Source: Solenopsis invicta (lineage: Eukaryota > Arthropoda > Insecta > Hymenoptera > Formicidae). Taken from it: a DNA stretch of 64,000 nucleotides. The stretch covers positions 6,477,685 through 6,541,684 of the forward strand of contig NC_052672.1 in NCBI RefSeq assembly GCF_016802725.1. The letters run 5' to 3'. Below, piece by piece: positions 63,649 through 64,000 of the stretch. The translations under genes were made by a program, and so were the position numbers. The notes under the pieces were generated by a model that saw only the letters and a list, made by a program, of their open reading frames with translations, was not told the origin of the DNA and did no database searches. Numbering within the stretch: position 1 is the stretch's first letter; every line of letters begins with the position of its first letter.

Positions 63649-64000
63649 AATATCAACCTTTATAACTTTAATAATATATTACAAATATCAATAATGTACT
63701 AATGTCAAAATTCTTATCATTATAAATTCAAAAATTTTATTTTCAAGAAATAAGACAAGACGCTTATCAAGAGTCACTAATAAAATTTCTGTCGAGGAAA
63801 TGAAATCAATAAACGCGTCCTAAACATATACATTCTAAAAATAATTGTATACTGTAATCACGTATTAAATAAAATCATAAATAATCATCTGGCATTCTAT
63901 TTCTACTGATAAGAGATATGTTTCCAACGGTCAGCGAATAGGTCTCGAGGGGACATGAATATAATGAACATATTTGACATGAGACTCGCAAAAATATACG

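Larger units (their letters stand above)
62587..64000. other. Upstream (probably intronic) DNA of AP-2 mu with ATAGTC repeats
   Basis: Begins with the TTGCAG acceptor ahead of the first AP-2 mu coding exon, so an untranslated exon should lie further upstream, perhaps beyond 64000. AT-rich. Contains repeat copies at about 63240-63345 and 63528-63648. Confidence 0.5.

Overview
The window is eukaryotic and looks like an insect nuclear genome, most likely a hymenopteran and plausibly an ant. Evidence: AT-rich intronic DNA broken by CpG-dense patches, canonical GT-AG introns, many (CT)n, (TA)n and CAG/CAA microsatellites, small non-autonomous DNA transposons (MITEs), and two genes whose exons read as arthropod orthologues. 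There are no prokaryotic features, rRNA or CRISPR arrays, and I found no convincing tRNA. Nearly all short open frames are noise.

Two protein genes can be supported, both on the minus strand. (1) Positions 197 to about 45.5 kb carry most of a CAMTA gene (calmodulin-binding transcription activator). From 5' to 3' I place two N-terminal exons (45507-45271, 43862-43568), then a CG-1 domain split over three exons (21521-21430, 4398-4210, 3323-2925), a poly-Gln and acidic exon (2736-1942), a TIG/IPT exon (1485-1150) and two ankyrin exons (826-579, 396-197). The IQ-motif end lies beyond position 1. Every junction is GT-AG and every phase agrees. (2) Positions 62545-61001 carry the complete coding region of the AP-2 clathrin adaptor mu subunit, in four exons (442 residues).

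The main new observation concerns the CAMTA N-terminus. A short, clean ATG exon at 24732-24660, missed by simple ORF calling, ends in a GTGAGT donor in exactly the phase needed to enter the CG-1 exon at 21521. The gene therefore probably has at least two promoters giving different N-termini: a long Asn/Ser/Gly-rich leader from 45.5/43.8 kb, and a 24-codon leader from 24.7 kb. Weaker candidates for further first exons sit at 37110-36954 and 57417-57370, the latter inside a CpG-dense island at about 56.9-58.2 kb that may be the most upstream CAMTA promoter.

The rest is introns and intergenic DNA (4.4-21.4, 21.5-43.6, 45.5-61.0 and 62.6-64 kb). It holds several recognisable repeat families: TA-flanked MITEs with CACTG/CACAG ends (3.4, 8.4, 11.4, 14.9, 53.7, 56.5 kb); a TTAA-flanked piggyBac-like MITE at 24.04-24.30 kb sitting in one arm of a local tandem duplication whose other arm keeps the empty site; an 871-bp inverted-repeat element at 15.2-16.1 kb; an ATAGTC-ended family at 37.8 and 63.2-63.6 kb; and a tandem of about 97-bp units at 47.6 kb with a relative at 1.56 kb.
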